Shown here: in pieces, positions 6,686 through 7,421 of the stretch
Position numbering within the stretch: the first letter of the stretch is position 1
Layout: every line of letters starts with the position of its first letter
DNA from: Candidatus Brocadiaceae bacterium
GTDB lineage: Bacteria > Planctomycetota > Brocadiia > SM23-32
NCBI GenBank assembly: GCA_003551785.1
Contig: PUNP01000155.1
Location: 1-7,421 of the forward strand
DNA: 7,421 bases
Direction: 5' to 3'
Made by a program: the position numbers and the translations under genes
The notes under the pieces: generated by a model
Told to the model about the DNA's origin: nothing
Seen by the model: the letters and a program-made list of their open reading frames with translations, nothing else
Databases searched by the model: none

Positions 6686-6725
6686 AACAAAGGTTGTTTG
6701 ATTATGAAATCAGGAAGCCTTTGTT
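6686..6725. repeat. Short inverted repeat AACAAAGG / CCTTTGTT
   Basis: AACAAAGG (6686-6693) pairs with CCTTTGTT (6718-6725), giving an 8-bp stem around a 24-base loop. It follows the hairpin cluster and may belong to it. No function is evident. Confidence 0.35.
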
Positions 6726-6860
6726 GGTAATCGATTAGGATCTCTCCTTTTTTATCCGACGCAGGATCTTCATGGTCTTTTCTGGCTTAATGCCGCTGTT
6801 TTTTTGTCCTTTCCGCTTTACCGGGCTTGATTTAATATTGCATCAAACCCACTATCACAT

Positions 6861-7103
6861 ATGCTGCATTTTTCCAAAATACTCCAGGTAGCCCAGCGCA
6901 AAGACAAAAACGGTAAGCCCCTACCCTTCTCCCTGAAATACGTGAAGGCTTCCACCGGAGAGGTGATCCAAATAGACAGCGCCACACTTACTTCTTCCCA
7001 CAACAGCGGCACAATGAATATTCGTATTCAGCCATCTGGGCAGATACGAAAGATCACCCTGGCACTGATCATTGAGTTTAACAATACAACGATATACCTG
7101 TAA
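6861..7103 (+). CDS. Small protein of unknown function, coupled to a phage-like gene
   Basis: 80 residues from ATG 6861, ending in TAA 7101-7103. The sequence alternates short hydrophobic and polar stretches (FSLKYVKAS, GEVIQIDSATLTS, TMNIRIQPSG, KITLALIIEFN, TTIYL), suggesting an all-beta fold. There is no signal peptide, Cys cluster or enzyme motif. Its stop overlaps the ATG of the next gene as TAATG, so the two are very likely co-transcribed and translationally coupled. Its codons are richer in G and C at third positions than those of hsdR or the DUF2075 remnant, consistent with a different origin. I do not recognise the family. By context it may be a small prophage protein encoded next to a structural gene. 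Confidence 0.6.
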   Translation: MLHFSKILQVAQRKDKNGKPLPFSLKYVKASTGEVIQIDSATLTSSHNSGTMNIRIQPSGQIRKITLALIIEFNNTTIYL

Positions 7104-7421
7104 TGGCACGCCCTAAAGTCATCCTGCTTGATCAGCAATCGGCCTACCTGCCAGGCACAAAATGTGCGGTGACAACCACCAGCCGGTCCATGATTGCTGA
7201 ACCCAAAACAGAGCCTTTTGCCCAAAGAGTCAAAGACGGCAAATCTTACCGCATTGTTCCCTGGGGAGACAAAAACAACCTGCCTGCGAAAATCATGGAA
7301 TCCTGCTACAAATCCCCGATTGTCACCGCAGGGATGAACTTTAACTGCTCATCCGCCTATGGTGACGGCATCATGTACGGCCGCTGGAAAGTCAATGAAA
7401 ACGGTAAAAAGGTTTTTGTCG
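7103..7421 (+). CDS. Phage portal-like protein, N-terminal part (3' partial)
   Basis: The frame is open from ATG 7103 to the window end (106 codons), beginning MARPKVILLDQQSAY. The ATG shares its A with the TAA of the preceding gene. The segment YRIVPWGDKNNLPAKIMESC (residues 50-69), then KSPIVTAGMNFN and AYGDGIMYGRW, matches a pattern I associate with N-termini of portal-type proteins in Bacteroidota prophages: a 'PWGdxNxLP' stretch followed by a 'SP' helix and a 'GDG' turn. A portal forms the ring through which DNA enters the capsid. The remainder of the protein, which would confirm this, is outside the window. That this is a real gene is well supported; the portal identification is tentative. 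Confidence 0.62.
   Translation, partial: MARPKVILLDQQSAYLPGTKCAVTTTSRSMIAEPKTEPFAQRVKDGKSYRIVPWGDKNNLPAKIMESCYKSPIVTAGMNFNCSSAYGDGIMYGRWKVNENGKKVFV

Larger units (their letters stand above)
6313..6860. other. Gene-free interval between the DUF2075 remnant and the phage-like genes
   Basis: About 550 bp with no credible gene on either strand. The first 160 bp (6313-6470) show nothing I can identify. Positions 6548-6662 hold strong hairpins, described separately, and 6686-6725 hold a weaker one. The rest is T-rich on the + strand. On the - strand a start-less frame ends at TAA (6737-6735) and contains only a 12-codon ATG stretch. The boundary between the restriction island and the right-hand element probably lies here. 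Confidence 0.6.

Noticed and set aside
6735..6773. Twelve-residue minus-strand peptide (MKILRRIKKERS), within a longer start-less frame
   Set aside because: Too short to support. The upstream frame has no start codon before a stop, and no family resemblance is recognisable.
1..7421. CRISPR array, tRNA or rRNA genes
   Set aside because: No regularly spaced repeat array with variable spacers and no tRNA cloverleaf or rRNA-like segments were found; the 40-bp-spaced boxes at 5178-5266 are too few and their intervals form a hairpin.

Overview
The window looks like an accessory (defence/mobile) region of a Bacteroidota chromosome. The reasons are A-rich leaders without Shine-Dalgarno sequences, moderately AT-rich coding DNA, and hairpin repeats bounded by CCAACG/CGTTGG of a kind I recall between Bacteroidota genes. 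No 16S or other marker is present, so the phylum call is an inference.

Left part (1-5175, + strand): the distal end of a type I restriction-modification operon. It holds the last 43 codons of the specificity subunit HsdS, then a 551-residue AlbA_2/Schlafen-like, RecG-type ATP-binding protein only 3 bp downstream, then HsdR. HsdM and most of HsdS should lie just upstream of the window. HsdR would be the ATP-driven translocase and nuclease of the R2M2S complex; the AlbA_2 protein is an accessory 'R-linked' gene of unknown role.

The standout feature is inside hsdR. A complete GIY-YIG nuclease domain, about 99 residues long, is inserted in frame between helicase motif III (TATP) and the conserved PFHLYSMRQAIEEG block. 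At the DNA level the insert spans about 297 bp (exactly 99 codons). It is bounded by GC-rich imperfect inverted repeats (CCTGCCTGCGCC / GGCGCGGCAGGCAGG), so it looks like a small mobile element that landed in a gene without breaking its reading frame. It has no start codon of its own ahead of its catalytic motifs.

Middle (5176-5523): directly after the hsdR stop lies a compact complex of two hairpin-forming repeats with CCAACGCTC boxes at exact 40-bp intervals, ending at CGTTGG. It is non-coding, although an open frame runs through it. About 60 bp further on begins a 5'-truncated gene (5524-6312). It keeps the last helicase motifs of a DUF2075/COG3410 protein fused to a LexA-like S24 peptidase domain with its Ser and Lys candidates in place. 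The Walker A/B half is missing.

Right part (6313-7421): about 550 bp without a gene, holding a cluster of strong hairpins that may be a second repetitive element. After it come two translationally coupled genes (TAATG overlap) of different, more GC-rich character: an 80-residue protein and the start of a larger protein that resembles a phage portal-type protein. These probably mark the edge of a prophage or another mobile element continuing beyond the window.
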